Virus record (IMG/VR): IMGVR_UViG_3300037245_001484
Location: 1-31,521 of that record
Direction: 5' to 3' (one strand)
DNA: 31,521 nt
Source: a virus
A program made the translations under genes and the position numbers. The notes under the pieces are model-generated. The model made no database searches. It was not told the DNA's origin and worked only from the letters and a program-made list of their open reading frames with translations. Positions 16,482 through 26,170 of this stretch are shown piece after piece (position 1 is the stretch's first letter; each line of letters opens with the position of its first letter).

Positions 16482-17577
16482 TATTGAATCAATGATGGGT
16501 GAGATCCGTAAAAAAACGGGGTCTATATCATATGACGTAAGTCCTTATGGTGATGTAACAGGTTATATTGATACAGGTTGTTTATCATTGAACGCTAGAG
16601 TAAGTGGGAGTATCAGGGGTGGTTTACCTGAAGGTCGTATTATTACGATAACTGGTGAATCGGCATCAGGTAAAAGTTTGATTGCGGCTATGACAGTTGC
16701 AAACGCATTGAATAAACATAATTATGATCGTGTTTTTTACCTAGACTCTGAAGGTGGTGGTTTAAAAGATTTTCTCGTTTCGACGGGTGCTCCAATGGAT
16801 ATGATCGAACATATGTTGGTTGACTCAGTTGAGAATGCAACGGTTACATTAATTTTCATCTATGAGAAAATACAGGAACAACTAGCAATCAACCCAGATT
16901 TGAAATTCTTGGTTATACTTGATTCGTTCGGTGCGTTAGTATCTAAGAAGATGCTTAAAGATGCAATGGAGAAGGGTGACCAAAAGGGTGACATGGGTCT
17001 AACTGCAAAACTTAAGAATGCAATGATGAAATCTATGATGATTCCAGTATTGAGAACCAATGCATCACTAGTGGTGTTGAATCACATATATGATGATCCA
17101 GCGGCTAAATATCCTTCAAAAATTAAGAATATGTCCGGTGGTAAGGGTATTGTATTTGCATCACATGTAATTATTCAGACAGCAAAGAAACTTGTTGATG
17201 ATGAAACCAATAAAGATGCACATTTCAATGGTAACACCATGAGTTTCTTCACCACTAAAAATCGTCTGGTTAAACCATTCCACCAAACGGAAATGTTTAT
17301 CGATTTCGATACTGGGATTGAGAAATACGAAGGTCTTGTTGATGATGCTAAAAAGTTCGGATACATAACCCAAGCTGGTGCATGGTATAAAGTACCATCA
17401 TATTCAGGTGATAAGAGTTTACGTATGTCACAAATTTTAGAAGATGATGCATTATGGGATTCATTCTTGGATGATCTTGATAAGGATATCAATAACTCAA
17501 TGAGATACGGTTCAAAAACCGAAATGGATGAAGCAGAAAAACAAGAACTGGAGATGTTAGGTGATGACGATGATTAG
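16462..17577 (+). CDS. uvsX: UvsX recombinase (RecA family)
   Basis: A 371-residue strand-exchange protein, close to T4 UvsX (391). Walker A GESASGKS is at 65-72, the aromatic-rich YLDSEGG loop near 93-99, Walker B FLVILDS at 149-155, and ASLVVLNH at 201-208 carries the RecA-family sensor region. The C-terminus is acidic (ends GDDDD), as in UvsX where it modulates DNA binding. It pairs homologous DNA in recombination-dependent replication together with the gp46/gp47 nuclease and the gp32-like protein in this window. AGGAGA is eight bases before the ATG. Confidence 0.95.
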   Translation: MAKKKTSIESMMGEIRKKTGSISYDVSPYGDVTGYIDTGCLSLNARVSGSIRGGLPEGRIITITGESASGKSLIAAMTVANALNKHNYDRVFYLDSEGGGLKDFLVSTGAPMDMIEHMLVDSVENATVTLIFIYEKIQEQLAINPDLKFLVILDSFGALVSKKMLKDAMEKGDQKGDMGLTAKLKNAMMKSMMIPVLRTNASLVVLNHIYDDPAAKYPSKIKNMSGGKGIVFASHVIIQTAKKLVDDETNKDAHFNGNTMSFFTTKNRLVKPFHQTEMFIDFDTGIEKYEGLVDDAKKFGYITQAGAWYKVPSYSGDKSLRMSQILEDDALWDSFLDDLDKDINNSMRYGSKTEMDEAEKQELEMLGDDDD

Positions 17578-17779
17578 TAATAAGACAGTAACGATGTGTA
17601 TGCATGACGCTAGTACACCAATAGTACATAAGTCCGTAACCAATACATACACAAAGGGTGGTCTTTACTGTGTGATGGTGTATGAACTTGGTGATATTAA
17701 AGTATTCAAATACCCAGTGGGTAACATATTTAGAATAATTGAAGAAGACATATTAAACGAAAAGGAATTGACAGCATGA
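17570..17779 (+). CDS. Small hypothetical protein between uvsX and groES
   Basis: About 69 residues if started at the ATG at 17570, which follows AGG at 17559-17561; in-frame GTG/ATG starts at 17561 and 17564 also exist. It overlaps the uvsX stop and ends 4 bases into groES (ATGA). A beta-rich sequence with one CVMVYELGDIKVFKYP strand pair; unknown function. Confidence 0.55.
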   Translation: MISNKTVTMCMHDASTPIVHKSVTNTYTKGGLYCVMVYELGDIKVFKYPVGNIFRIIEEDILNEKELTA

Positions 17780-18042
17780 AAGTGAATGTTATTGGTAAGA
17801 AGGTATTGGTTAAAGAAGTAACCGAGAAAACAAACATGGTTGGTGGTTTGATCATCCCAGATTCAGCGAATAATACTCCACGTGAATGTGTGATTGAAGC
17901 TGTTGGGTGTGGTGTAACCGATGAGTTGATTTGTACTGGTTGTACGATATTAATACCCAAAGGTGCTGGTGTTGATGTTAAAATTGAAACAAATGACTTC
18001 ATCATTGTGTATGAAGAAGATATAATAGCTGTAGTAAATTAA
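17776..18042 (+). CDS. groES: Co-chaperonin GroES (Cpn10)
   Basis: An 88-residue GroES-like protein (usual length about 97). It has the N-terminal strand KVLVKEV, a mobile loop of the form EKTNMVGGLIIPDSA that should clasp the GroEL rim, PRECVIEAVGCG and the C-terminal YEEDIIAVV. It caps the GroEL ring during folding. T4 has an unrelated-looking gp31 in this role and uses host GroEL; here groES is followed after 19 bases by its own groEL. AAGG lies eleven bases before the ATG. Confidence 0.9.
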   Translation: MKVNVIGKKVLVKEVTEKTNMVGGLIIPDSANNTPRECVIEAVGCGVTDELICTGCTILIPKGAGVDVKIETNDFIIVYEEDIIAVVN

Positions 18043-18058
18043 ACTAAAGGTGAAATAA

Positions 18059-19681
<1,623 letters not shown>

Positions 19682-19695
19682 TTTAATCACGACAT

Positions 19696-19732
19696 TTATC
19701 CCGACACAATGTCGGGATAACTGTCGGGATAA
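19696..19732 (+). promoter_or_regulatory. Inverted repeat with two alternative right arms after groEL
   Basis: TTATCCCGACA (19696-19706) pairs perfectly with TGTCGGGATAA at 19710-19720, and an identical second copy at 19722-19732 could also pair. No T-tract follows, so it is not a typical terminator. It may be an mRNA stabiliser or switch between groEL and the small gene at 19747. Confidence 0.55.
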
Positions 19733-19746
19733 TGGAGTTTAATCTT

Positions 19747-19911
19747 ATGAAGAACATACCAAGTAATATTCGTTATTACTGGAGAGAATTATCCTCCCGA
19801 ATCTGGTTAAAATATTTTGTGTTCAAATGGCGTTTCATGCCCTATTGTAAAATGAGAAGAAATCAAAGAACAATAGAGCGATTGGAACGTGAATTAGGAT
19901 TAGGAGATTAA
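19747..19911 (+). CDS. Small basic protein
   Basis: A 54-residue protein with GGAG nine bases before the ATG. It is rich in Arg, Trp, Tyr and Phe (YYWRELSSRIWLKYFVFKWRF), which could lie on a membrane surface or bind RNA. Unknown. Confidence 0.5.
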   Translation: MKNIPSNIRYYWRELSSRIWLKYFVFKWRFMPYCKMRRNQRTIERLERELGLGD

Positions 19912-19913
19912 AG

Positions 19914-20339
19914 ATGAATAACCCGTTTTGTAATTGTGAGGAATCACATGATGATTCCAAGTGGGCATGTGCCGACCCAAAAATGATCATTGAAGCTATA
20001 GAAGATGCCCAAAAGGAAATGAATTATAGCAACTATCATAATGATAAATTTGATAAGGCTATTGAGTGTGTTAAATGTTGTGCATCAGAAACAGACACAC
20101 CAAATAAGTTTATAGGGTTACCAAATATCAGTACATGGGTATCGGTTAGACATGAACTACCTGAAGACTTTGAACGAGTTATAACATTGAATAATGTCAC
20201 TGGTGATATGAAGGTTAGTTCTATTCAGAATAGTAACATAACTACGCCCGATCACACAATAATTCCAATGAAAACGTGGTCTGATGATGTTATAAATTGT
20301 CAAGTCACACATTGGATACCATTACCGGAGATTGATTAA
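19914..20339 (+). CDS. DUF551-type hypothetical protein
   Basis: A 141-residue protein with AGGAG upstream. Its C-terminal half has the DUF551 pattern: a WVSVRHELPEDFERVIT start, then a variable strand, then VTHWIPLPE at the end. This domain is frequent in phage accessory genes but has no known biochemical role. The N-terminal half contains several Cys (CNCEE, CVKCC) that might bind a metal. Confidence 0.7.
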   Translation: MNNPFCNCEESHDDSKWACADPKMIIEAIEDAQKEMNYSNYHNDKFDKAIECVKCCASETDTPNKFIGLPNISTWVSVRHELPEDFERVITLNNVTGDMKVSSIQNSNITTPDHTIIPMKTWSDDVINCQVTHWIPLPEID

Positions 20340-20340
20340 T

Positions 20341-20646
20341 ATGCAAACACTTAAATTAGATGACGAATTGATGGAATGGGTTTGGGCTGGTGAAAAGAAT
20401 GGTACATCAAGATTAGGTAAACGTGAAATAGAGCTTGATGATCTATTATTAACAGCAACAAACGGAACAGTTGGAGATATTGTAGTTACGGTTAAGAGTG
20501 TAACATACACAAAACTAAAAGATATACCAATGTCTATTATAAACTCTGAGGGTTATAAGTCATTGGAAGAACTTACAACAACATTACTTAAATTCTATCC
20601 AGATATTAAAGGTGATGATTTATTTACAATAATTGAATGGTACTAG
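20341..20646 (+). CDS. ASCH-domain protein, YqfB-like
   Basis: 101 residues from the ATG at 20341, one base after the preceding stop, GGAG upstream. It resembles small ASCH proteins such as E. coli YqfB (103 residues): an opening WAGEKNGTSRLG block, a DDLLLT strand, then the closing SLEELTTTLLKFYPDI..DDLFTIIEW, matching the TLTELKKVIADIYP..FYVIEF pattern. YqfB removes acetyl from N4-acetylcytidine; other ASCH proteins bind RNA. It could thus edit a modified cytidine or control translation. The link is by pattern only. Confidence 0.65.
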   Translation: MQTLKLDDELMEWVWAGEKNGTSRLGKREIELDDLLLTATNGTVGDIVVTVKSVTYTKLKDIPMSIINSEGYKSLEELTTTLLKFYPDIKGDDLFTIIEWY

Positions 20647-20655
20647 GAGAAAATT

Positions 20656-21111
20656 ATGAAAGAAGATCTTAAAAACGTGAAAGAATTTTATACAGGTGAT
20701 CTATATAAATCATTAATCAAAAAGGCTGAGAAGTCTAAATATAATGGATTCAATATCCCAACATTAAGTAAACCGGAACTGTTAGCGGTGGTTGGTGATT
20801 TGATCGATGTGTTATCATTAGCTGAAGAGGGTTATGATAATATTCGGGATCACAATGATGAACTCGTTGCTGAGAACCATGAACTAAATCTGGATATTGG
20901 TGGTTTAAATAAACTAATTACTGAACATCATGACGAAACTGATAATGTTGGTGTTGGTACTGTTGGTAGTATTGACGGTGAATCGATTAATGAAACACCT
21001 GCACTGAAAGCTGATGTTGGTAGACCGATTGATGAACATATAACCCAGATAAGTGTTGAAACAATCAATACTGGTCCTATGAACTCACATCAATATAACG
21101 ATTGGAATTAA
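20656..21111 (+). CDS. Hypothetical protein with coiled-coil segment
   Basis: A 151-residue acidic protein with AGGAG (20646-20650) before the ATG. Residues about 30-75 are helical (PELLAVVGDLIDVLSLAEEG...NDELVAENHELN) and may form a coiled coil; the C-terminal half is Gly/Thr/Asn-rich and probably unstructured. No family recognised. Confidence 0.65.
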   Translation: MKEDLKNVKEFYTGDLYKSLIKKAEKSKYNGFNIPTLSKPELLAVVGDLIDVLSLAEEGYDNIRDHNDELVAENHELNLDIGGLNKLITEHHDETDNVGVGTVGSIDGESINETPALKADVGRPIDEHITQISVETINTGPMNSHQYNDWN

Positions 21112-21117
21112 TTGTAA

Positions 21118-21145
21118 AAGGTGATTCACTTTTGGTGGGTCACCT
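21118..21145 (+). terminator. Hairpin after the coiled-coil gene, weak terminator
   Basis: AAGGTGA pairs with TCACCT around a loop of about 15 nt. There is no T-run, so it may stabilise or attenuate rather than terminate. A 55-base non-coding leader follows before the helicase gene. Confidence 0.35.
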
Positions 21146-21198
21146 AATATAATCATTAGTAGTTGTAGTTTTACGATTGTTAAATTTTAAGGATATTG

Positions 21199-22602
21199 AT
21201 GGAAATTGAATGCATGATTAGTGATGAGTTGGTTGAGAAGCTGATTCTAAAGAAGGTTCTCAGTGATAAGGCGTATATGGTGTTGTTCGCTGAGATGTAT
21301 GACAAGCGATGGTTCGAAGATGAATATATTCAGAAGGTTGTCGGTTTAGGTATACAGTATTATAAGAAGTATGACAAACTTGCAAAGGTTGACACACTTA
21401 AACATCTAATCGAAAAGTACTCACATCGTGATGAAACGATTGATGTATCTGAAGTGATGTCCACCATAAACGAGTCCGTGAACCTCAATCCAGAACTTGA
21501 TGATAAGTGTATTGAAGATAACATCATCAACTACATTAAATCACGTGGATCATTCTTTGCTATATCCGATAACATCAAATCAATTGAAGTAGACAGGGAT
21601 ACGTCAAAATGTATTGACAGACTTGAACAATTTAATTCACTGATCCTGAATGAAGATCTTGGTTTGAATTACCGGAAAGATCAAGACAAACACTGGGACA
21701 CAATCCTCAATCCTGAATCGAAATTATCGTTCGGTATCGAATCAATGGATAAAGTTACCAATGGTGGTATGTTAGCTGATGGTCGTTGTCTAGTTGTATT
21801 CTTAGCACAAGCTGGTCTAGGTAAATCACTAACACTTAGTAATATTGCTCGTTATAATGCGATGAATGATAAGAAGGTTGTAATCATAACCTTGGAATTA
21901 TCACAAGACGTATATGCGAAAAGAATTGATGCACATATATCCGGTTGTAATATTGATGAGTTAATTGGTCAACAGAAACGGGCTAGGTCTGAGATTGATA
22001 AATTCAATGACGATCACCCAGATCACGAAATCATTATCAAGGAATATCCACCAAACTCGGTTTCATGTTCAGCAATTGACGTATACCTTGAGCGTTTGAA
22101 AACTTCGGGTATTGTAGCTGACCTAATTTTGATTGATTATCTGAACCTACTGGTTCCACGGGGAAAACAAACTGAATCGTCATATACTGACATTGGTAAT
22201 GTTTCACGTGAGATGAGGGCATTAACCTATAAATGGAATGCTCCAATCTGTACAGCAACCCAAGCAAATACACAGGGTTACAATTCAGAAGATATCGGTA
22301 TGGAAAATATCAGTGAATCAAGGGGTATTGCACACACTGCTGACTTTATTATGGCATTGTACCAAACTGATGAAGACCGTGAAGCGGGTGTGATCAAAGG
22401 TGCAGTGTTGAAAAATCGTCTCGGTGGTTATATTGGTAAACGAATTCCGTTGAAGTTAGATCCATTCAGCCTTAGATTAACCGATACAACAGATGTTATT
22501 GATGATGACGAGGTTGATTCACTTCTTGATGATGATAAACCGTATGATGGGGATGATGACGAACCTATAATTGATGTTGAAATGGATGTTCATAATATGT
22601 AG
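21199..22602 (+). CDS. 41: Replicative DNA helicase, T4 gp41 / DnaB type
   Basis: 467 residues from the ATG at 21199 (AAGGAT upstream). Walker A QAGLGKS at 204-210, a LELSQD segment near 232, Walker B DLILIDY around 308-314, a SREMRALTYKW..P sensor region and the KNRLGG beta-arm near the C-terminus form the DnaB-type RecA core; the N-terminal about 150 residues are helical. Length matches T4 gp41 (475). It unwinds the lagging-strand template and works with the primase at 9772. The extreme C-terminus is acidic (DDDDEVDS...DGDDDE). All motor motifs are intact. Confidence 0.93.
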   Translation: MEIECMISDELVEKLILKKVLSDKAYMVLFAEMYDKRWFEDEYIQKVVGLGIQYYKKYDKLAKVDTLKHLIEKYSHRDETIDVSEVMSTINESVNLNPELDDKCIEDNIINYIKSRGSFFAISDNIKSIEVDRDTSKCIDRLEQFNSLILNEDLGLNYRKDQDKHWDTILNPESKLSFGIESMDKVTNGGMLADGRCLVVFLAQAGLGKSLTLSNIARYNAMNDKKVVIITLELSQDVYAKRIDAHISGCNIDELIGQQKRARSEIDKFNDDHPDHEIIIKEYPPNSVSCSAIDVYLERLKTSGIVADLILIDYLNLLVPRGKQTESSYTDIGNVSREMRALTYKWNAPICTATQANTQGYNSEDIGMENISESRGIAHTADFIMALYQTDEDREAGVIKGAVLKNRLGGYIGKRIPLKLDPFSLRLTDTTDVIDDDEVDSLLDDDKPYDGDDDEPIIDVEMDVHNM

Positions 22603-22608
22603 TCTATG

Positions 22609-22617
22609 TGGTATAAT
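22609..22617 (+). promoter_or_regulatory. Extended -10 promoter before the gp33-position gene
   Basis: TGGTATAAT (extended -10) with no good -35 box; predicted start near 22624. Likely an early or middle promoter of the 33-59-32 cluster. Confidence 0.45.
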
Positions 22618-22638
22618 AGTCTATACAGGAGAAAGTTT

Positions 22639-22947
22639 ATGAGCACCACCAATAATATTATTATCAACCTTGATGTAGATATCGAGAATCACTTAACTGA
22701 TGACGAACTTGAACGATACTTAAAATGGTATTTCCCAGAGTTGAAAACCAATTGCGATATCATAAAGAAGTTAAAGGTTATGTTATTCGATGCTGAGTTT
22801 ATCGACATAATGTTATACGATCTTGATTTAAAATACTATGATCTGATTGTTATCATATGTAGATTGTATCCAAGTGTCATTACACCAGCAATAATTAGAA
22901 ATATAAAAAACGCATATAATGAATTCGAACTATTAGGTGTTGAATAG
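22639..22947 (+). CDS. Small protein in the place of T4 gp33 (late co-activator)
   Basis: 102 residues from the ATG at 22639, with AGGAGA at 22627-22632. The sequence is helical and acidic and ends NEFELLGVE. In T4, gp33 (112 residues) precedes gp59 and gp32, and its C-terminal hydrophobic/acidic tail binds the sliding clamp to activate late promoters. Order, size and a hydrophobic C-terminal peptide all fit, but there is no clear sequence similarity. The call rests on synteny. Confidence 0.45.
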   Translation: MSTTNNIIINLDVDIENHLTDDELERYLKWYFPELKTNCDIIKKLKVMLFDAEFIDIMLYDLDLKYYDLIVIICRLYPSVITPAIIRNIKNAYNEFELLGVE

Positions 22948-22949
22948 AA

Positions 22950-23612
22950 ATGAAAAAAGTTACCGTAGATGATGTTATTGGGATGTACTATTTCCAGTAT
23001 TTTAGAGTGGTGAAGTCTAGATTCATATCTAAAGATGGTAAGCATTATAAGAAAGCTAAGAGTGACCCAGTTCAATTGTTAGCATTCACTAAAGCAACCC
23101 AATTCATTAATGACCATAAGGTTGATTACACGGATTATATAAGTGATACATTCGAACACTATAATAAGTTCCTGAACCCGAAAGTTTTAATCAATCTTGC
23201 GAATATCAGTCGATACAAACAGGTTTTGGAAGAACGTACAGATGCGAAAAATACAACCAAGATATATAACCACATATTAAAATCAATCCGATTCGTTGCA
23301 CTGCAATGTAAGATGATGGATATGACAACAACCAATGAGTTCATTCGATACTGCATCAAAGAGGATCTATTGGCTAAATATCTCATGTCTGGTAAATTGT
23401 CCAAATATTACTTATCAATGTTCAGTAATATTGATAAATTGTCTAGAATGTTGAATGAAGATTCGATGAATGAGGTACAGCGTGTAGTGGTTAAACACCG
23501 TGAAGCTATAAACATTGAAGCAAGAAATGCAATAAAAAGGTTTAACGGGAACGACAAAGTGAGTATAATTGCGTTAACGAATGATAACATTACCAATTAT
23601 ATCAATAAATGA
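22950..23612 (+). CDS. 59: Helicase loader, T4 gp59-like
   Basis: A 220-residue basic, nearly all-helical protein, T4 gp59 being 217. Shared pattern: an opening DDVIGMYYFQYFRVVK helix, a KHYKKAKSDPVQ segment, a LANISRYKQVLEERT helix equivalent to YIGRLKQIKFKFEED, and a C-terminal SMFSNIDKLSRML helix like LLDSFLNII. It lies directly before gp32, as in T4. gp59 loads the gp41 helicase onto gp32-coated forks. It follows the previous gene by two bases. Similarity is moderate, so position is part of the evidence. Confidence 0.65.
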   Translation: MKKVTVDDVIGMYYFQYFRVVKSRFISKDGKHYKKAKSDPVQLLAFTKATQFINDHKVDYTDYISDTFEHYNKFLNPKVLINLANISRYKQVLEERTDAKNTTKIYNHILKSIRFVALQCKMMDMTTTNEFIRYCIKEDLLAKYLMSGKLSKYYLSMFSNIDKLSRMLNEDSMNEVQRVVVKHREAINIEARNAIKRFNGNDKVSIIALTNDNITNYINK

Positions 23613-23633
23613 TTAGACTAATAGGAGAAGTAC

Positions 23634-24881
23634 ATGTGTGAACTAATAAATGAAATGCCAAAGAAGGTTAAGAAGCGTAGCGGTAAAAAAACCCGTGAGA
23701 TTCTTAATATGATCAAAATTGAAGAGACGTTGGATTCCAAGAAACCATACCGTTTCAGAATGCTGTTCTTCAAGAACCCTGAAATTAATGAACGGGAAGA
23801 ACCATACGTGGTTAAATATACCCATGATAAATCCGGTATCGCTGATGATGGTAAACGTACCTACGATTTCGTGAATTGTCCTAGAACCCCATATGTATAT
23901 TGGGAATCAAACCCTTTCGAAACGTGTCCAATGTGTGCAACTGCTGGTCGTCACTTTGATACATATAAGGATAGTGGTTACAAGGATAAATCAGCACAAC
24001 GTGAATTTGACAAAAATAAAGCTAAACGTTTAGTGATGATTCCGGTATTCATTGTACAAGATCCTAATCACCCAGAGAACAACAACAAGTTTGGTGTGTT
24101 GAAGATCCGTGAATCTGATTTCAGTTACATGAAGGATGAAGCTACAGGTGAGTGGACTACAGTTGATCCATACGAGGTTCTTGAAAAGGAAATTGATGCC
24201 AGTGTGAAAGGTGGAACATTCCCATTCAACACCAACGGGGTTGATCTACTTATGACCGTTAAGAAGGTTAGTGTATCTGAAAATGTTGCTAAACCGTTCT
24301 CATATGATAAGATTAACAAGATTAAGCTTAGTAAAAAATCATATGAAGTTGATGCGATTAACTCTGATGGACCATTCACCAAGTTCAGTAAGATCTTTGA
24401 TGAAGAGTGTTATACAGGTGTTACCAAAGAAGAACTGGTTTCATTCTATGATAAACACATTGGTGTTACCTATGATGTACCCGACGAAGACTTGGATGGT
24501 TTGGAAGATGAAACACCAGAACCTAAGAAGAAAGCCAAACCTGCCGAAAAGAAAAAAGAACCAGCTAAGAAAAAAGAACCAGCTAAGAAAAAGGTTGAAG
24601 TAAAAGCGGAAGAAGTTGAGGATGAAATCCCTATGGATTTTGATGATGACATTGATGGATTGGATGATTTGGTTGATTTGGATGATAGTGTCGAAGCTGA
24701 TACTACTGAAAAAGCCGATGAGATTGACATCGATGACCTTGATGAGATCGATACCGATGAGATGATCGATAACGCTGTTGCGGATAACAAAGCTGAAGTA
24801 GAGGAGAAAGTGGAGAGTGGTGGTGACATGGACGAGCTTGATGATCTAGATGACTTCATGGATAGTCTAGACGACCTGTAA
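23634..24881 (+). CDS. 32: Single-stranded DNA-binding protein gp32
   Basis: A 415-residue homologue of T4 gp32 (301). The zinc site is His64, Cys82, Cys98 and Cys101 (ETCPMC), matching T4 His64-Cys77-Cys87-Cys90. The OB core includes KRLVMIPVFIVQDPNHPENNNKFG, like NILVVKDPAAPENEGK in T4. The C-terminus is long: a Lys/Pro/Glu repeat region around 300-330 (PAKKKEPAKKK), then an acidic tail. Such a tail contacts partner proteins (gp59, UvsX, polymerase). TAGGAG is eight bases before the ATG. It coats ssDNA in replication and recombination. Confidence 0.95.
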   Translation: MCELINEMPKKVKKRSGKKTREILNMIKIEETLDSKKPYRFRMLFFKNPEINEREEPYVVKYTHDKSGIADDGKRTYDFVNCPRTPYVYWESNPFETCPMCATAGRHFDTYKDSGYKDKSAQREFDKNKAKRLVMIPVFIVQDPNHPENNNKFGVLKIRESDFSYMKDEATGEWTTVDPYEVLEKEIDASVKGGTFPFNTNGVDLLMTVKKVSVSENVAKPFSYDKINKIKLSKKSYEVDAINSDGPFTKFSKIFDEECYTGVTKEELVSFYDKHIGVTYDVPDEDLDGLEDETPEPKKKAKPAEKKKEPAKKKEPAKKKVEVKAEEVEDEIPMDFDDDIDGLDDLVDLDDSVEADTTEKADEIDIDDLDEIDTDEMIDNAVADNKAEVEEKVESGGDMDELDDLDDFMDSLDDL

Positions 24882-24928
24882 CCATTAATACGCTAATCTG
24901 GGTATATCAACCTTATATGTGTCTAATA

Positions 24929-24956
24929 TTGACAAATTAAGATAAACTGTTATATT
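24929..24956 (+). promoter_or_regulatory. Sigma70-like promoter after gp32
   Basis: TTGACA (24929-24934), 16-base spacer, TATATT (24951-24956). A perfect 10-bp palindrome GGGTATACCC lies just downstream at 24973-24982, perhaps an operator. Confidence 0.6.
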
Positions 24957-25006
24957 GATAAACAATTAACGGGGTATACCCATGGTTAACGTGTGGTGAG
25001 TGTACG

Positions 25007-25014
25007 TATAAATA
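25007..25014 (+). promoter_or_regulatory. Late promoter TATAAATA next to a start codon
   Basis: Predicted start about 25020, which would leave only about four bases before the ATG at 25024, so the mRNA would be nearly leaderless. Confidence 0.6.
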
Positions 25015-25023
25015 AAATTGATT

Positions 25024-25176
25024 ATGAGTTACAATAGACGACAGGAAGACAAGAAAAGACGTGACACCAAACGCAAGAAGGGTGTATCACATGATAATAA
25101 TAAGACCAACAATCATGATTTATCTGATATCTACGATGATGACGGTTATAACAAACGACATAAACGTTATAAATAG
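25024..25176 (+). CDS. Small basic protein, possibly from a leaderless late mRNA
   Basis: A 50-residue peptide (MSYNRRQEDKKRRDTKRKKG...KRYK) rich in Lys, Arg and Asp. No Shine-Dalgarno is present. Its last codons (TAT AAA TAG) form the next late promoter. Whether it is translated is uncertain; composition suggests nucleic-acid binding. Confidence 0.4.
   Translation: MSYNRRQEDKKRRDTKRKKGVSHDNNKTNNHDLSDIYDDDGYNKRHKRYK
25168..25175 (+). promoter_or_regulatory. Late promoter TATAAATA before 25197
   Basis: Predicted start about 25181, 16 bases before the ATG, with TAAGGAG in the leader. Confidence 0.8.
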
Positions 25177-25196
25177 ACGTAGATAAGGAGAATAAT

Positions 25197-25769
25197 ATGA
25201 AACCGATTAAATTGAACGAAGGTGCAAAGGGTTGGACGGTCCTACATACGTATAAGGGTCGTAAAGTTGTTGGTACCAAACATTTTTATGAACGCATTGG
25301 TGAACGGAACCAGATTGATGAGAAAGCCGTTAATACGATTTTCGAACGAGCAATGGATAGCTTAGTCAAAAAGAAACGTGGTAAAGAGAAAACTGGTGAA
25401 TATCTAGTATACTCCAAAGAATTTAAACAGGGTATCGTCATTGATTTCAGAGATCATAGTCTTGATGGGTTCGAAGATGGGAATAACAACATCGTAGCGG
25501 TGACGTTCCTCCCAAGAACTAAATCAAAACCAGCTGATAACAAAACAACACGACTGGTTGTTGAATCATGTGATACCGAATATTATAGTCATGAAGTAGC
25601 TGGATACGTTTATGATGTGTTCAACGTGAATGAAGAGAATATATTTGAGAACATTGATCCAGATAAAGTAGCAATCATACGGAAAGATTTTGGAACTGGT
25701 GAATGTGTAGCGATTTTCAACGAAGGTAAGTTGTGGAACTTGAATATCAGTGTTGTAGAAATTGATTAA
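25197..25769 (+). CDS. Hypothetical late protein
   Basis: A 190-residue protein with TAAGGAG seven bases before the ATG. Mixed alpha/beta; a basic segment KKKRGKEKTGEYLVY near residue 60, and IVAVTFLPRTKSKPAD. No Cys-zinc motif and no membrane segment. Late expression follows from the promoter at 25168. No family recognised. Confidence 0.7.
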   Translation: MKPIKLNEGAKGWTVLHTYKGRKVVGTKHFYERIGERNQIDEKAVNTIFERAMDSLVKKKRGKEKTGEYLVYSKEFKQGIVIDFRDHSLDGFEDGNNNIVAVTFLPRTKSKPADNKTTRLVVESCDTEYYSHEVAGYVYDVFNVNEENIFENIDPDKVAIIRKDFGTGECVAIFNEGKLWNLNISVVEID

Positions 25770-25777
25770 GTAGAATT

Positions 25778-26140
25778 ATGAATGCAAATGACATATTGAA
25801 TGCGTTGTCCAATAACAAAGAGGTTATGGGGTGCTCAAGACCATCAGAACAAGTTGATGGTGATGAACCTAGACGTGAATTAACATTATTCGGTCCTGAT
25901 ACATTAATAACCGCATTGGAAGAACTTCTTTTCAATTATGGTACATCAGGTGAATGTTGTGATGTATGTGGTGTGTTCGTTAGAGGTTATGAGCATGAAT
26001 TCTGTTGTCATGGGTATGAATGTGGGTGTATGGGTTTACCACTGCATCCGTGTACATGCTCACAAAAATGTGCTGATAACTGGAATCCACCATTAGCTAA
26101 AGAGTCATCTCCAACTGAAACGGGAGACATACCATTTTAA
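25778..26140 (+). CDS. Cysteine-rich, probable zinc-binding protein
   Basis: A 120-residue protein with only a weak ribosome site. Residues about 58-100 carry a dense set of Cys and His (CCDVC, HEFCCHGYECGC, HPCTCSQKC), enough for one or more zinc sites in a ring or treble-clef arrangement. The N-terminal half is an acidic helix. The gene ends in the first copy of a 28-bp direct repeat. Function unknown. Confidence 0.6.
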   Translation: MNANDILNALSNNKEVMGCSRPSEQVDGDEPRRELTLFGPDTLITALEELLFNYGTSGECCDVCGVFVRGYEHEFCCHGYECGCMGLPLHPCTCSQKCADNWNPPLAKESSPTETGDIPF

Positions 26141-26161
26141 AATAAGTTAAGTTTTTAGTTG
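26134..26161 (+). repeat. 28-bp direct repeat, copy 1
   Basis: Identical to 26380-26407. It contains the TAA stop of the upstream gene and an AT-rich run ending GTTTTTAGTTG. The two copies enclose the small gene at 26171. Confidence 0.9.
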
Positions 26162-26170
26162 GGGGTTGTT

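Noticed and set aside
24470-24859. A Ser-rich minus-strand ORF opposite gp32
   Set aside because: Mirror image of the Asp/Glu-rich acidic tail; low complexity shadow of a certain gene.
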